Below are positions 5,980 through 6,046 of a stretch of 6,046 nucleotides of DNA, in pieces. A program made the position numbers and the translations under genes. Under the pieces are notes generated by a model. That model saw nothing but the letters and a program-made list of their open reading frames with translations, was not told where the DNA came from and made no database searches. The stretch is from Spirochaetaceae bacterium (GTDB taxonomy: Bacteria > Spirochaetota > Spirochaetia > Treponematales > Breznakiellaceae), in NCBI GenBank assembly GCA_031278575.1, contig JAITKD010000008.1, positions 1-6,046 of the forward strand. The letters run 5' to 3'. Each line of letters opens with the position of its first letter. Within the stretch, counting starts at the first letter, position 1.

Positions 5980-6046
5980 TCAACCCGCCTTCCGGGGGGG
6001 CCGGAAAAGGTTCTCCCCCCAAAGCCCCGATAACCGGATTTTTTGC
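5980..6046 (-). other. Possible 3' end of an upstream gene at the window edge
   Basis: One minus-strand frame runs from the window edge to a TGA at 5980-5982, one base before the rsgA ATG, and would encode about 21 residues ending in RPPRKAG. Such tight spacing is common in operons. However, all three minus-strand frames are open over this stretch, so the sequence cannot say whether this is coding or an rsgA leader. I do not recognise the peptide. Confidence 0.2.
5988..6008 (-). promoter_or_regulatory. rsgA ribosome binding site within a hairpin
   Basis: On the minus strand the Shine-Dalgarno GGAAGG (plus 5988-5993) lies in the 3' arm of a hairpin. UUUUCCGG (plus 6001-6008) pairs with CCGGAAGG (plus 5988-5995) through six Watson-Crick pairs and two G-U pairs around a CCCCC loop (5996-6000). 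Folding would hide the ribosome binding site. Confidence 0.5.

Overview
This window holds four protein-coding genes and no tRNA, rRNA, CRISPR array or recognisable transposase gene. The protein families, the GC-rich coding sequence and a TM2 protein fused to a winged helix suggest a spirochaete, perhaps a Treponema-like one. That is an inference from the style of the proteins, not a demonstrated placement.

Positions 1-145 are an AT-rich leader with a plausible sigma-70 type promoter (TTCATA, 17 nt, TAGAAT). It drives a full-length FapA/DUF342 protein (146-1603, +). Positions 1604-2011 form a 408-nt noncoding block with several inverted repeats, a short GCTCC tandem and one large imperfect hairpin. 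It looks like decayed or dispersed palindromic repeat material, and it ends in a promoter with a perfect TATAAT. That promoter serves a small membrane protein (2012-2566, +) made of an N-terminal TM2 domain, a short Arg/Trp/Asn/Ala repeat linker and a C-terminal winged helix.

The right half runs on the minus strand: rsgA (5040-5978), then mutS2 (2563-5019) only 20 nt downstream, almost certainly one transcript. Both products belong to families that act on ribosomes. RsgA is a GTPase for late 30S maturation. Bacterial MutS2 has been linked to collided or stalled ribosomes, as well as to suppression of recombination. The pair therefore reads as a ribosome maintenance unit. mutS2 and the TM2 gene converge and overlap by 4 nt, sharing a TTAA that supplies both stop codons, so there is no room for a terminator between them.

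I found no clear new multi-gene system. The points most worth a second look are the altered LDLR-type motif in the Smr domain of MutS2, the TM2-winged helix fusion, the hairpin that would cover the rsgA ribosome binding site, and the palindrome-rich block between the two plus-strand genes.
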